Assembly (NCBI RefSeq): GCF_027744825.2
Contig: NC_071334.1
Location: forward strand, 5,448,437 to 5,512,436
Direction: 5' to 3'
Length of the DNA stretch: 64,000 bases
From: Synchiropus splendidus
Lineage: Eukaryota; Chordata; Actinopteri; Syngnathiformes; Callionymidae
The stretch's first letter is position 1, and each line of letters starts with the position of its first letter. Below are positions 52,224 through 64,000 of this stretch, in pieces. The notes beneath the pieces were generated by a model. That model made no database searches, was not told where the DNA came from, and worked only from the letters and a program-made list of their open reading frames with translations. A program made the translations under genes and the position numbers.

Positions 52224-54715
52224 GATCAGTGGAGCAGGAACTCCTGCATCAACATGGGCTGAGAGATAAGACAATGGTTTTCCTATTACTCATATCTCCA
52301 TTAACAGAGAACTCGCTTTCTTTGTGGCTTTGGACGCCATTTTTTTTATTGGCTGGAACTAGGCAAAGCATTCTGGGTAGTCTGGGTATTGTTCTATCCT
52401 CAGGTCGGTGCCGGCGAATCTCAAAACCGAGGGAGATGCTTTCCTCCGTCTTGCTCCTTAATTTAACTCCCTCAGAACCGGGATAGTCCTCTTCTCAAAA
52501 CTCAAAATTCCATGACAGTTAAAATGGTTTTTGACACAGGAAATTGGTGCTTCATCACTGTCAGAGGAAATTCTTCCTCAACTAACAGCGACTCACTAAC
52601 ATATGCAGTGGAACCATGTCACTGACCCTGAATGGTGTCGACCTACACAAACATCAAAACAGCTGCATAAAAGCATGAGATCATTTGTTTAGTGGTCATG
52701 TGTGACTGCACCTGTTGTCTGGGCCTGCGCTGATACGAACACTTAGGAAGGATGAAGTACGACAACATACCATTTCAAAAGGACAACAATTGACAAACCT
52801 TCTGACAGAGAATGAAGTACTCAATTGTCTCTTAATTCCTTGTTGGTACTCGCCACACTGCAGCCATGTCTGCTCAATTACACATAAAAGCACCTGCTAC
52901 GAGCGTATTGCTTGAATTGCTCGCACATGTGATCACTTTTTTCCTCCCTGTACACGCAGGCTGAGTTGTGTGTGAATAATAAATTGTGATATTTTGCTCC
53001 TATGAAGAGCCAAACCTTTGAGTGCTTCCTTGACAAATGACTTTTGAGGTTTGCACAAATGTTACAAATACAAACCTTTAGTGAAGTAGTTCATTACTAT
53101 AAATAAATATCTACATGTACAGAATATAACTATATTTTAGATGAGAAGGCTTAATATGTTTCACTTTGTAAGACAAAGAATTTTAATTTCAAATTCTATA
53201 AAAACAATTCAACAAACAAAACAAACTTGTGTGTTGAAGTGGTGACTACCTGCTGTGGGGGGGCGGACCATTGAACTGCGACCTTTGTGACACAGGCACT
53301 CGACACTGCAGGGAAGAGCAGATACCTGCACCTGGTCATTGGCACGGCGGTGAAGCATTTACAGCCCCTTCAGAGACACAAGAAATGATGAGAGGTTTGA
53401 ACAAGCCTCAAACACGACGGTGTTTCCATCACTCACCGAGCCTCGTGCTCCTTCCAGGTAGCAGCTATTAGTAAACCATGACTGGCTTCCACTGAGAAGC
53501 ACAGCAGCCTTCCGGCCTCCAGCGAGCGGGAGATAAGACGCCCCTCTTGTTGTGGGAAGCAGGGCCAGGTGACCCTCTCCTGCAGGCTCCACTGACCACA
53601 CTAATTGGCACATCTTCTAATGGAGGTCAAGTCTCCTTCAGGGAGCCTCAAGGTCAATTACAATCAGCAGACAGTGGACCACGCAACTCTCCTCTGTGAC
53701 GTGGTTCTGGGCCCCATGTTCTCGCTGATGCTGGAGCAAACAAGCCTGTATTCGCTCTCTCGTCGCAGAAGGAGTTTAGTCATGTCTAATGTCAGAAGTT
53801 CTGCTGGAAAAAGGGGCTGCTAATGCAGTGACTCTGCTGGTGAAACACACACAACTGTTCTTGTGCTGCCCCCGTCCAACCGTGTGTGAAGGTAAAGGTC
53901 CGGTACGTCTGTCTACATGCGAAGTCGCGACCGCCAAAGATCGCGCCAAACATTTTTTTTTCCTTTTTTCCGAGCCGAACCCAGTTTCTCATGGCCGTCC
54001 TTTGTTCCTCTGGGCTGCGGAGCGATTTAAAGGGGAAGATTAAAGAAGATGGACAGATAGGGGAGGAGAGGGAAAGCGGGTGAAGTGTCCGAGTTCGGAC
54101 CACGGGGATCGCCAGCCAGGTGTTCGGGGCCAGACAAAGACCTCTTTCAGGCTCAGATGAGATGTGGACCCCTCTGTTTGTAGCAAAAATATACACAATA
54201 AAGAGTAAAAAAAAAACTATTTTCAGCAGCGAGAACCAGGCAGAAAATGACTCACTGTAAAAAAGTGTGCTAAACTAAATACTACTCTGTTCAGTTGTAT
54301 CATTTGAGTGAAGCACTCTTTTATTCCAAGCAAGGACAACGTGTCTTATGTGATTTTAAAAGTCTAGATCGGTGAGAATACACATACTGTTAATTTAAAA
54401 ACAATGAAGCCACACTACTTGCCTAAACTAACAGGGTGTCTGCCAGGACAGCAGGCACCTTCCCACACAAGGTGACAAACAATGTACAAACACTTGGCAG
54501 ATCGAAACTAAACCCCACGTTACGAGCTACTCATGTTCTGTTGGCGGTTACTTTGGCCAGCAATGATTTTTAATCCAATCCGACCCATTCAGATATTGAT
54601 ATTTTTTATGTTTATCATGAATAATCCCAAGATATACAAATCTTTATTTAGAACAAAAGGAGGACAAAATAAATGTTCCCATGTATCGATAAAAACATTT
54701 TAAAAATCACGTTAT

Positions 54716-54935
54716 GCTTAGTGTGGTGGGACGCGTGTTGAGTCGTGTGCATTCTACACGAAGAGTGAATGGAGCGCCATCCCATGGCTGACCTAACCCC
54801 AACCTACATCTTTTGTCACGTTGCCAATACGTCAACATGCGGAGCAGAAGGCTGCCATTGTCGTCAGTATAGGACGCAAAAGTCCACCTCCCCAAGCGTC
54901 AATATATGACGCCATGGGAGCGAGGATGATGATAT
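54716..54935 (-). repeat. TATATTGACG repeat, copy 2 (inverse)
   Basis: Longest copy: GCAGAAGGCTGCCATTGTCG, AGGACGCAAAAGTCCACCTC, GCGTCAATATATGACGCCAT. Contains a short inverted GACGTC-like centre. Family not identified. Confidence 0.5.
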
Positions 54936-55494
54936 TCACATGAAAAGGACAAAGAAACATCTTGAGGGAGAAATATGAGAGAGTGGAGTCGCAGGAGAGT
55001 TTACCATGGGAACGTGAAGGAACCATCTGGCGACAGGAGCTGGCACCGAGGATTAGCTGATGAACGCCAGATGTGTGGCTCGGGAAGCTGGACGAAAACA
55101 AGGAAACGGAAACACAGGACAAAACTGGCAATCACACAAATAAAAGCACGAAAGAAACGGACGTGAACATTTAATCTTCTCAGCTGCATTTTGTCTGTGT
55201 TACTGTATATAGTATATGTTTTGATAGATATTTTTCCATCATCTTTTGTCGTCATCGCTGTCTTTCTTTTGAGGATGGCCCTCACAGCCGTTACAGTCAA
55301 TAATGTGGCCCTTCAGGAAACTGAATTGCCCACCTGTGTATCAGAGGAACCAAAGCAAGGAGAGTGAAGCAGCAGAGCACTACTTTAACAGGTGCCTTAG
55401 CTGGAGGAGTCCAAAGGGAATGTTGTTCTTGCCTGGCTGTTTTTTCCATGGACTTTCTAACTTTTTGTACTTTCCAATAACCCAACCCGTCCCC

Positions 55495-55575
55495 TCAGTT
55501 CCATGGCCTCATATATTGACGTCAGGAAAGTGGACTTTTGCGTCCTATTCTGACGACAAAGGCAGCCTTTTTTGT
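55495..55575 (+). repeat. TATATTGACG repeat, copy 3
   Basis: CCTCATATATTGACGTCAGG, GTGGACTTTTGCGTCCTATT, CTGACGACAAAGGCAGCC. About 560 bp from copy 2 and in opposite orientation. Confidence 0.5.
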
Positions 55576-57419
55576 TGCAACCTGAAGAAACGGATGTTTT
55601 AAAGAAGAAACACGTTGAATGAACCTGGTAAGAGGAACTTAGTTCTCAATGAAAACGACAGAGGACTTGACTCAGCGGGAGATCAGTTCCAGGGAAACAC
55701 AACGCTCAACATTGATCCAAGCCAGCAGCCTTTTTGACTCACCTTCCCGAGAGATGGATTGTCTGGCCGGCGACCCTCTGTCAGGCCGTCCTGGCGCTCT
55801 TTGATCCGGAGAAGAGATTCTTACTCCTGACAGTTTCACACACATAAACGCGGCCTTTTATCCTTTGATACGAAGTGAGTGAGCGCTTTGTGCCGGCAGA
55901 TCAGGGCAATTTGCAAGTGGATTCACCCAGAGAAAGAGACCAAAGCTGCCCAGATAAAGAGCCTATCGTCACTGCTTCAGGTGGGACGTAGATCAACTTG
56001 CCGTCTCAGTGACACGTCTTCACAGTCGAGGACCAAAGGCCAGCACTTGCTGAGTTATCAGTGGAGATGGTTCACTGTGTGGATTTCCATGAATTCTTTG
56101 CTGAACCCAGTACTTCTGGCTGTGTAACGTTTGAACGCGACACCTGGAGATTTGGAGAGGACGCTGGGGTCTGGGGTGCATGAGAGTTGGGTCTCACTGT
56201 GGGAGTCTTGCTGCTCAGAGCCACAGTAGGGCAGCCATGTTTATTACTGTCATGTGACGATGGAAGGACTTCGCTGAACACAGCGGCGTCTCAAAACCTT
56301 CAAAGTCACGGGCTGATGAAGATATGTATGTATATTTACTGAACTGTCCGTCACTCTTTTATCAGGAAACTGAGCAAAAACGTCAACTTATGGAGGATAA
56401 ATCTGGCATAAGAGAAGACAGTCAGGATTGATCCAACTTCAAAATCAGAATCGGAAAAACTTGAGGAATATTTTGTTCGTAACTTAACATGCTCTGTAAA
56501 GAACAAAAATATAAATATAAAATGCGAAATACTCTTTTTAACAGACAGTGTAGCAAAAGAGGACAGAAGGCTCATAAAGCACATGCACATAAAGACGGAC
56601 ATGGCTTCCTTTCATTCCATATCAACTTTTCCAAGTTTCCGTCGGTTTGTTGACATCAATATTTGAATAGTTTACCTTCGCTGACCATCTTCATTCATCA
56701 CTCTGCGAACGTGAATGTTCTTCTCCACTGTCATTCATTTGAAGGCAGCCGTCTCACTGACCCAGTGGGCAGGATTTGGCCCCGGGGCCTTGGATTTGAC
56801 ACCTGCGATGCGGATGATATTTGGCCACTTTACTTCAGAGCCTTATCCATGGGACACTCGGTTGAGAGTGACTCTGATTCCATTGACTTTAAAAGAAGAC
56901 CCGGTGAAGCGACTGTGTGGAGGAGGCCAGGATTTCCAGGAGAGTCTTCCTGACTGAAGACGCCTGGAAGTTGTCTGTTGTGTTTGGATGAGAGAGGTTA
57001 AGGGTTCACAACAGTGTCCGCAGACCTCCTCCCCCCGGCTCACATACGTTTGGGCTGATGCTTTAAGGTTTACTGAAGTGTGCCAAATCTGGCCAAAGGC
57101 TAGACTTAAGTTCCCTCATCACCACGGCTAAGCTCTGTCCCGCCTCTATTGACCACAGCCTGAGGTTTGGCCCCGCTCTGCTTTGTCTTCCTGCATTTCC
57201 TGTCAGCAAATCAGCTTCAGCCACCTTCATCTGCAGCAGCCTCCTGCTCTACCATCAACCTCTGTGGTTGTCCTCCTCTACTTCTTGGCTCTCGTCCCTG
57301 GGGGATCTGGTCTAGTGGAGTAGGACGCTTCCATTTGCACAGTTGTAACTAAAGGAATGGTTTTTCTTTCCTCTAGATCTGAGTCACCGGCCAGCAGATG
57401 CTAATTTGTTTTTTCTATT

Positions 57420-57660
57420 CAATGTCTGGCACCGCAGCCCGTAGCAGCCCGGCATCGCGTATGACAGTTACGGCAGCACAGTGTCCCAGCATCTCACTCT
57501 CACGCAGCCATCTACCACTACAGTAGCACCTATAACCCTCACGTCGGCCATTTTGAATGGCATTCGACTTAATGTCCAATCCAACTTATGACCGGTTGGT
57601 CGGAACCGATCCGGTCGTAAGTTGGATGTTACGAAATGGAAAGTGAAGACCAAGAAATTT
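57420..57660. repeat. MITE-like segment in the intergenic region
   Basis: Contains inverted halves around ATCCAACTTATGACCGGTTG and CGGTCGTAAGTTGGATGTTA. These resemble the ends of a short DNA element; no coding frame is credible. Confidence 0.4.
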
Positions 57661-60600
57661 AGACTGAGTCAAGTTTTTTTTTTTTTTAACATTTTTTCAG
57701 GCATAAAGATGGTATCACACTCGTGATACATACGTTCGGCACGGACTGGTTCAGTGGGATGGTGCCAATAACGGAGTGTCTGTAACTACAGAGCACCACA
57801 TCCAATCAAAACTGCCGTTACCAGGGTGAGTTACGGTGACCTAAACAGTTCCCATGATGCTTTGCAGTCCAGTGGTTGATCACTGCTTCATGGCTCCGCC
57901 TCCACAGCTGGTCAGCTGAGCACAGCACAGGGGGAACAGCAGAGAAGTGGGAGGAGGAAGAAGCGGGAAAAGATATTGACAAAAACAGCGCATTTTAGCA
58001 CTTTTTTGTCAATAAAAAGTCCTTGAGTTCATTGGTCTGATGCGACGTGGCTCATTCTTGGCAGCATGAAGACAGACTGCTCGCAAAATTCATTAATTTA
58101 GTGACCAACGACTATGATTTGGCCTGCAGAGCATCATGGGAGGTCACCGTTCCTGAGCTTGCTATTGAGGGTGATGGCACCTCACATGCGACTCTTTGAA
58201 CGTCCAACCAAAGTTGGCCTCTTCCACGCTCAGTTATGTTGCCCCTAGGTTAGCAGGTGCGTGCACGTGTGTGTGTTTGTCAGTAGAGCACACAGGTGCG
58301 GCCGAGGTGGGCTCAGGTCCTCGCCGCCTGTATCGTCTCACTGACCTGGTCATCTGGCAACAAGGTGGGGGCGCTGTCACCACAGTATGGAGCCTTCATC
58401 AGCCGCTACAGCTAACAGCTGGTTATGGTCGCAAAGCAGCAGACAGGGACTCATTGTCTCCGCGGCGCTGGACACAGGGCCGCCGGACGTCACGCTGCTG
58501 ACCTCCGCCGGCCACCGTCTCCTGGACGCGGCCGCCAGATAAAGGCTCCCTTGAGAAAGTGGGTTGGAGAGGAGCCAGTGGCAGATCCAGGAATGTCTGC
58601 TCATTTCCTGCTCCACCAAAGTGTTTCATTCATCCCGCGGCAATAACTTACAGGCGGTTGCATCTTGAATGAGGCGACGCTTCGTTGTGAAGCCACGGAG
58701 CCGAGGCCTCCATTAATCTAATCTAATCTAATCTGGACTGATCGTTGGCCAATCCATCCGGAGGGAAAAACAAATGCATCATTCTGCTCTGATTTTGCCG
58801 ACATCAGCACTATTTCATGTTTGCAGCATGTTTGCCCTGGTGCTGGATAGCTGTCTGTATTTACTCCTGACCAGCGAGCGCACAGTATCAGGTGAGAGCC
58901 AGCGAAACATTAGATATTTTTAGACCGGCAGACGGCAAACAAAGCGGCCATTGTGCGGGCTGTCTGAAGGCGGGCTGGCCCACTGAGGGATGCCATTGTT
59001 TTATCATGTAACGTTACCAGTCACCCGTTCACCGATAGGTCCCGATCTTTGGTAAAGTGTATGAGAGGCACTATTAGGTCACCTCTGCGCCGCACCGTGT
59101 CGGCGCACTGAGTCCTGATGGGAACAAATGAAGGCGAAAGAAGAAACCGCTTCTTTACAGAAGGCATCTGGAGGGCAAAAAGAAGAAGTGGAGAAGAAGA
59201 AAATGCCTTCGGTAAAATGATACTGCGAACTGGACTGATGCCCGACGGAGTGCCATGTTCGCATATTCGTCTGGCTTTTTCAGCACTCAAGTTAAAATTC
59301 TGTTTAGATTATGCTTTTTTGTCATCCCATAGATGTAACGACAACACTGGAATAAAAAGGGACTTGGACGGGAAATGGTGTCCAGCAAAAAGAAAGACAG
59401 CACCAAGATCATGAGGCTTCATTTGATTAGAAAAAAAAGGTCAAATGTTTCAAGAGGAATTATTTGAGGTTTAAGGTTTTTTCCATTTTTGTCTGTTTAT
59501 TTATTTTGAAGTGCATACAAAAGATTCGGACGGCTCCTTCGGTCCCTGCTCTGCCTTCATTTCCTCCGTATTTCTACACGTTTTCCACAAAGCTCACGGA
59601 GACGGACCAAATGGAGCAGTACCACCGGAAACCATGGGGGGCAGTGATGTGGTTAGTACCCCATACGCAGCTCTCATAAGACACAACCACCACCTCCTAC
59701 AACTCTGCCTCCGTTTCCTCTTTAGTGCAAGAGCTACATGATCAATCCACAGTCGCCATGTCGGTTTGTTATTGTCACAAAACGTTTGGATTCTGGGCTG
59801 CTCCCCCTTGTGGATATATTGGTGAACAGCAATACCAAGGTAAAGATCGCATGAAAGCATGTGATATTTTGTAGATTATTCTGACTTCAGGCCACATGTG
59901 GTCCCCAAACCACACATTACACAGGCCTGCCTTTGAGCAAGGCTAAGTTCTGCTAGCACGTGAGATTGGTATTGGTCTCAAGACCACTTTTTTAGGCTCT
60001 CGGTCTTGTCTCTTGTCGGCCTGCACCCACTTGTCGCTCATTCAGCAAGTATCAATTTGAGATGCCTTGGACTCGACACTCTCCTGCCACGATAATGTCT
60101 TGGTCTCCACTGCAACGCTCCTCCGCTCACCAAAAGAAAACCAACAACCCTTAACCATGAACTTTACTTTATTTAGACATTTAAACATCTGTAAATCTGC
60201 ATATTCTGTACATTCAGTAGTTGATGGCGTGGAAGACTTGGGGCTGTTTGAGAGCCACATGAGGTGAGAGTGAAGACTTCCCTGGCACCACACAAGAACC
60301 CAGTCTACGAGGAACTGGTCAGAGAAGGCAGTCTACGTCTGAAACACTCCTTCCCTCCGAAACCGCCGCTGCAGCGGATGTAAACATGTGAGTGAGGCCA
60401 TGCAGCTGCAGAGACTCCAGGAATGTAGAAGTGGACCGGACTGAAATCAGCATCATATTGGCCACGTAACGTAACATATATAGGTATATAGATATATGGG
60501 CAACAGTAGGACTTCAAACAGCTCCCTCCCGAGCTAAGCTGTAAACAACTGTGTGGGTGGTGGTTTGTTATGTTGAGCCTGATGAGGACTTTATGGCTTC

Positions 60601-61872
60601 GCTTCCTTTCACAACAGAAATGCTGAAACGCCATTTCAGTGGCTGCATCTCAAGCCATTCCACGCAACACATCACACTGAATCATCGTCACAAAACATGC
60701 CGTTAATACTGTTGGAGCTCAAGGAGGACAAATACAAACAATCACTCACACACGCGTGTTGACCTCTGTGACTGTGTGGGTTGTTACTACTCACTGCTTT
60801 TCAGAATGATGCCACATTAGTGTCAGTTTTGCGGTGAGAGTTGAGATTTTGGGGGGTTTGTCAGTGCTGGCTTTTGTTACTCATTTGTACCTGTGTCTGA
60901 GAGTGGGTTTCGCAGCCAAGACACTTGTTGTCACTGGTTACACGCGCTCAGCGTCGTCGCCACTGGAACCATATTGTTATTATTGTCATATTTTGTTTCA
61001 GTATTTTTGTGACTTTGAACTATGACCCTGCTTTTAAAACCTCTAAATCGATCTGAGTTATGTGTGGCACTGTGTTGCACTTTTAAGCTCATCTTTCACC
61101 ACTGTGGCCATTATTCCTGCAGCTTTCCGGATCACTTTGGTTTTGCTCATGAAATGGTGAGCTAATTTAGCCAAAAAAAAAAGACTTTGAACAACGAAAC
61201 TGGCACAGATTGAGCTCTGAAACACATTTGGAGACATATAAGACCCAACATGGAAACTGGCAGCTGAGACTTCCAATCAAAAGGTCTGCGTGAGATTCCC
61301 GTCATACAAGACGTCACGCAACAATAACGGAGAAGAAGCTACTGATCCCAGGTGACGGATGCAGACACTGAAATAAGAGGAGGTTAGCGATTTATTGTTG
61401 GAATTTAAAAGTGTTTTTAGTGGTGGGGGAGGAGCCAAATTGACACAAAAATGCCGGAATGGACGTCCGAGTCCAACGATAAACAACAACACAGCACGAA
61501 GGAGAAAGGCCTGATGTGGCACATTCCTGATGAAAACTATCGGCGGAGAACGAAAGGGAGAGATTCACAGTCATCAAAAACACACAACAAAGACGCCTGC
61601 GAGGGCTGGTGCTCCGCCATGAAGGACAGAATTATGAGTTATGGATAATAACACTCGATAGCAAACCATTCCTTTACAACAGGTTGTGTGACTCAGACAC
61701 ACAGACACACAAAAGAAGAAAAAACACTCGAAACACATCAAACAATTAAGAGTTGAGTTACAAAAGTTGAAACACAACAAAGAGAAATTAAATTAAGCGT
61801 AGAAAAATATCTGGTTGTATTTACACCAATGGAGAATTGAGAGCCATCGCTCAAGTCTAATATGAATGTACG

Positions 61873-61878
61873 ATTTAT
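61873..61878 (-). terminator. Candidate poly(A) signal of asb7
   Basis: AATAAA on the minus strand about 600 nt after the asb7 stop; another lies at 61391-61396. Which is used is unknown. Confidence 0.3.
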
Positions 61879-62477
61879 TAAGTTGGGGGGGGGGCAATTA
61901 TGTGTATAAATAATCAGGAAATAATAACTGTGCAAAAGAAACTTCTGCTTCTTCTAGAAACCGCTTCTATAAAGCAGACTGTGCACGTAAAAAGAAGTTG
62001 AGAAAACCTGTTGTGAAAAATGAACTCTTTCTTTCCAAAAGTAAACGATTCATTTTGAAAAAACGCGCTTCACCAGAGTCCTACAACAATCTCTGAGTGC
62101 TCCGAAGCAATGGTCGATCAAATAGTTTGGTGAGAACTGATAGAATATTGTGATAAAGAGTCACTGAACAGCTTCAATGTTCAACCACAATTGAACAAAA
62201 ACAGTGGAGAAAAAAACAACGGTGATGAACGACGGACGGCCGCTGCCGAGAACATCAAAATAACTGGCACTGAGCGACAGTCGTGCACCACTGACAAAGT
62301 CTCTTTGTCCTTCAAGGTCTTTCGATGGTGTTGAGGTTGTTCCGTTTCAAACAAGAGGGAATCGTGTGCGGTCTGGATGTGGATGTACAAAACTAACCTG
62401 TGTAGAAGACGCAGAAGTGATTGCATAGTCTGTTGAGATGACCACAGCTTCCCAGTCTCTGCTCAAGTCCCCGGCAC

Positions 62478-62617
62478 TCACACGCTGTCAAACTTGTGTT
62501 TCAAATAGTCTTTCATGACCTTGGCGATGGGAAGCTCCTCCAGGAACTTCAAACTCTGCAGGCCGATGCAGTGGCGGATTTTTATCCGGCACAAGTCCTG
62601 TAGGCTCCGAGGTTGTC
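62478..62617 (-). CDS. asb7: asb7, ankyrin repeat and SOCS box protein 7, last coding exon
   Basis: Substrate receptor of a Cullin-5/Elongin B-C ubiquitin ligase. Only the C-terminal 45 codons and stop are here: RSLQDLCRIKIRHCIGLQSL then EELPIAKVMKDYLKHKFDSV. The LQDLCRIKIR...L pattern is a SOCS box (BC box), and the tail is nearly identical to mammalian ASB7. Acceptor TTCCTCCAG. The ankyrin exons should lie beyond 64,000, as I find none between 62,618 and the window end. Its position upstream of aldh1a3 on the same strand agrees with the human map. Confidence 0.95.
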
Positions 62618-62683
62618 CTGGAGGAAGAGCGCAGGTTACAGCAGGGCCAGGTCGTCTCGCTTCTCATCGTTTCCTCGCAACCA

Positions 62684-62885
62684 GGGTTTCATGAAACGGT
62701 GTCCTGATTTTCAGGGGCCACCAGATGGCACTGTCTGTTGCAAAATGTTTGGACTTCAACAACTCATTCAATGACACCTCACATCATTTCTAAACCAGGA
62801 GCGCCATCTAGTGGCCTCTGAAAATGAGGGCACCGTTTCATCAACCCTGCAATACTGTTTCATGAAGCCTCAATGACCCATCACT
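62684..62885. mobile_element. Palindromic MITE, copy E
   Basis: Left end lost. Both arms keep CTCF-core matches facing each other: plus strand at 62718-62732 and minus strand at 62800-62814. It lies about 70 bp beyond the asb7 last exon, inside its upstream intron. Confidence 0.72.
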
Positions 62886-64000
62886 AGGATTTACTGCTAG
62901 AATTTGTTGGCCAGCAGAAACATTTCATCACATGATCATTAAATATATTTATAAACCACATGCCCGACGTTTCTGCCCTTGTATTCTTAAGCTATGATTA
63001 GGTGTAGTCACATATCGGTATCGGAGAATATTACTACAGAAGAAAATCGGTGGAATCGAACATCACTACTCACTACAGCATTGTCTCCATGGCTTATGTT
63101 GCCAATGTGACGGTCACATAAGGCATCACTATTTTAATTGATAAATACTCAAGGCAACACGCAGGTTCTCAGCGGAGTTCACAGAGCCGGAACGTGGAAG
63201 AAAAAAAAAACGGACTCAAGGCCACAAAGGGACCAGAGATCCACTGAGTCAATCACTCTGGTAGGTAACTCTATCCCTCTTCGTGGACGGATCGCGCTTA
63301 AAGTTGTCACCTGCTGATGTGGACTTCTGGCTCCACATTTGAAGAAGCTGCACTGGCAGATGAGTTCATTCAGGACACAGAAGGGGCATCAATAGAGCGG
63401 CGGACATGCGATCTGACTGATGCTCTCAAAGAGCTGCTCTCAGCGGCCGCGCCGCTCTCTCAGATTCACCTTCACAGGCCGGCCTCCGGAATGTTGCCAT
63501 TGTTGCCCCGGCATCACAATGCTCCGGGTAATGTGGGATTGTTCTCTCAATGAACACAGGTCACCAGAGCCTACAGTTGGCGTGCTGCCCAAATTTACTT
63601 TACACTGTTCTCACATTTCAATTCTCATCATGTCCCCCACTCAGGCCTGGCCTTCTCTTGCCGCACAATCCGATTACAACCACCAACCACAGTATGTACC
63701 GCTGGTCACCATCCATAACACGGGTCTGTGAATACTTCAAGAGTTCAGAGTTGCCTGCAAAACAGTTGGCACCATGGTGTGAAGCTTCCTAAAGGTGAAG
63801 CCTCATTTGTGAATCGTTTGTGAACTTCAGTCTAGTGAATTTGTTCTGCCAATAATGAGTCACCGAAAAAGGCTTTGTTTCGCAGGAAACTGACCTTTTG
63901 TTAAACTAATATCAGTAAAACTGAATGGATCTGACAAAGAAAACTTTAACAAAAAAACTAATTTCCTGTACTTTTTTCTCTCAGTCTGAACCCTGCGGCT
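62886..64000. other. asb7 intron (probable)
   Basis: Right of the asb7 terminal exon. I looked for ankyrin-coding exons on the minus strand and found none. The plus-strand frames here have no recognisable relatives. Confidence 0.45.

Larger units (their letters stand above)
50201..62477. other. aldh1a3-asb7 intergenic region with asb7 3' UTR
   Basis: About 12 kb upstream of aldh1a3 with no convincing protein or RNA gene. Contains MITE copy D, hairpin family 4 copy 2, two TATATTGACG repeats and a MITE-like piece. The right end (about 61,870-62,477) is probably asb7 3' UTR. Enhancers for aldh1a3 would be expected here but cannot be called from one sequence. Confidence 0.5.

Noticed and set aside
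63317..63792. Plus-strand frames near the right edge as a gene next to asb7
   Set aside because: No recognisable family, no consistent splice structure, and composition like surrounding intron.

Overview
The window is vertebrate nuclear DNA, most likely from a percomorph-type teleost fish. Three split genes with GT-AG introns lie on the minus strand. Many introns are only 60-125 bp, repeats are fish-type, and the gene order ASB7 - ALDH1A3 - LRRK1 matches human 15q26.3. I cannot name the species from the sequence.

Layout from left to right, with all genes read right to left. (1) 1-29,400: lrrk1, a ROCO-family protein kinase gene. I place 23 coding exons covering the N-terminus, ankyrin repeats, leucine-rich repeats, Roc GTPase and COR domains. 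Phases agree at every junction, giving about 1,250 codons. The kinase and WD40-like parts lie beyond base 1. (2) 30,420-30,960: a CpG-rich segment that is probably the lrrk1 promoter, with an intact hAT-type insertion flush against its lrrk1 side. (3) 33,027-50,143: aldh1a3, complete in 13 exons (1,530 nt, 509 residues), with all catalytic residues present and a TATA box upstream. A 39-bp minisatellite of about 37 copies sits in its intron 3. (4) 50,200-62,400: about 12 kb of intergenic DNA with scattered repeats and no gene I can support. (5) 62,478-62,617: the last coding exon of asb7 (SOCS box and stop); the rest lies beyond 64,000.

Function: ALDH1A3 makes retinoic acid from retinaldehyde. 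LRRK1 is a kinase acting in endosomal trafficking and bone resorption. ASB7 is the substrate receptor of a Cullin-5 ubiquitin ligase. They share an old syntenic block, not an operon-like pathway.

The most interesting observations are: an unassigned reading frame in lrrk1 intron 1 encoding a membrane anchor, whose splice phase fits the ankyrin exon; a 60-nt in-frame intron with no stop inside the COR region; a palindromic transposon family carrying perfect matches to the CTCF core consensus at several places in the locus; a 27+27 bp perfect palindrome; and nested transposons with a recognisable 8-bp target duplication. Homology calls come from recognising protein families by eye; no database search was run.
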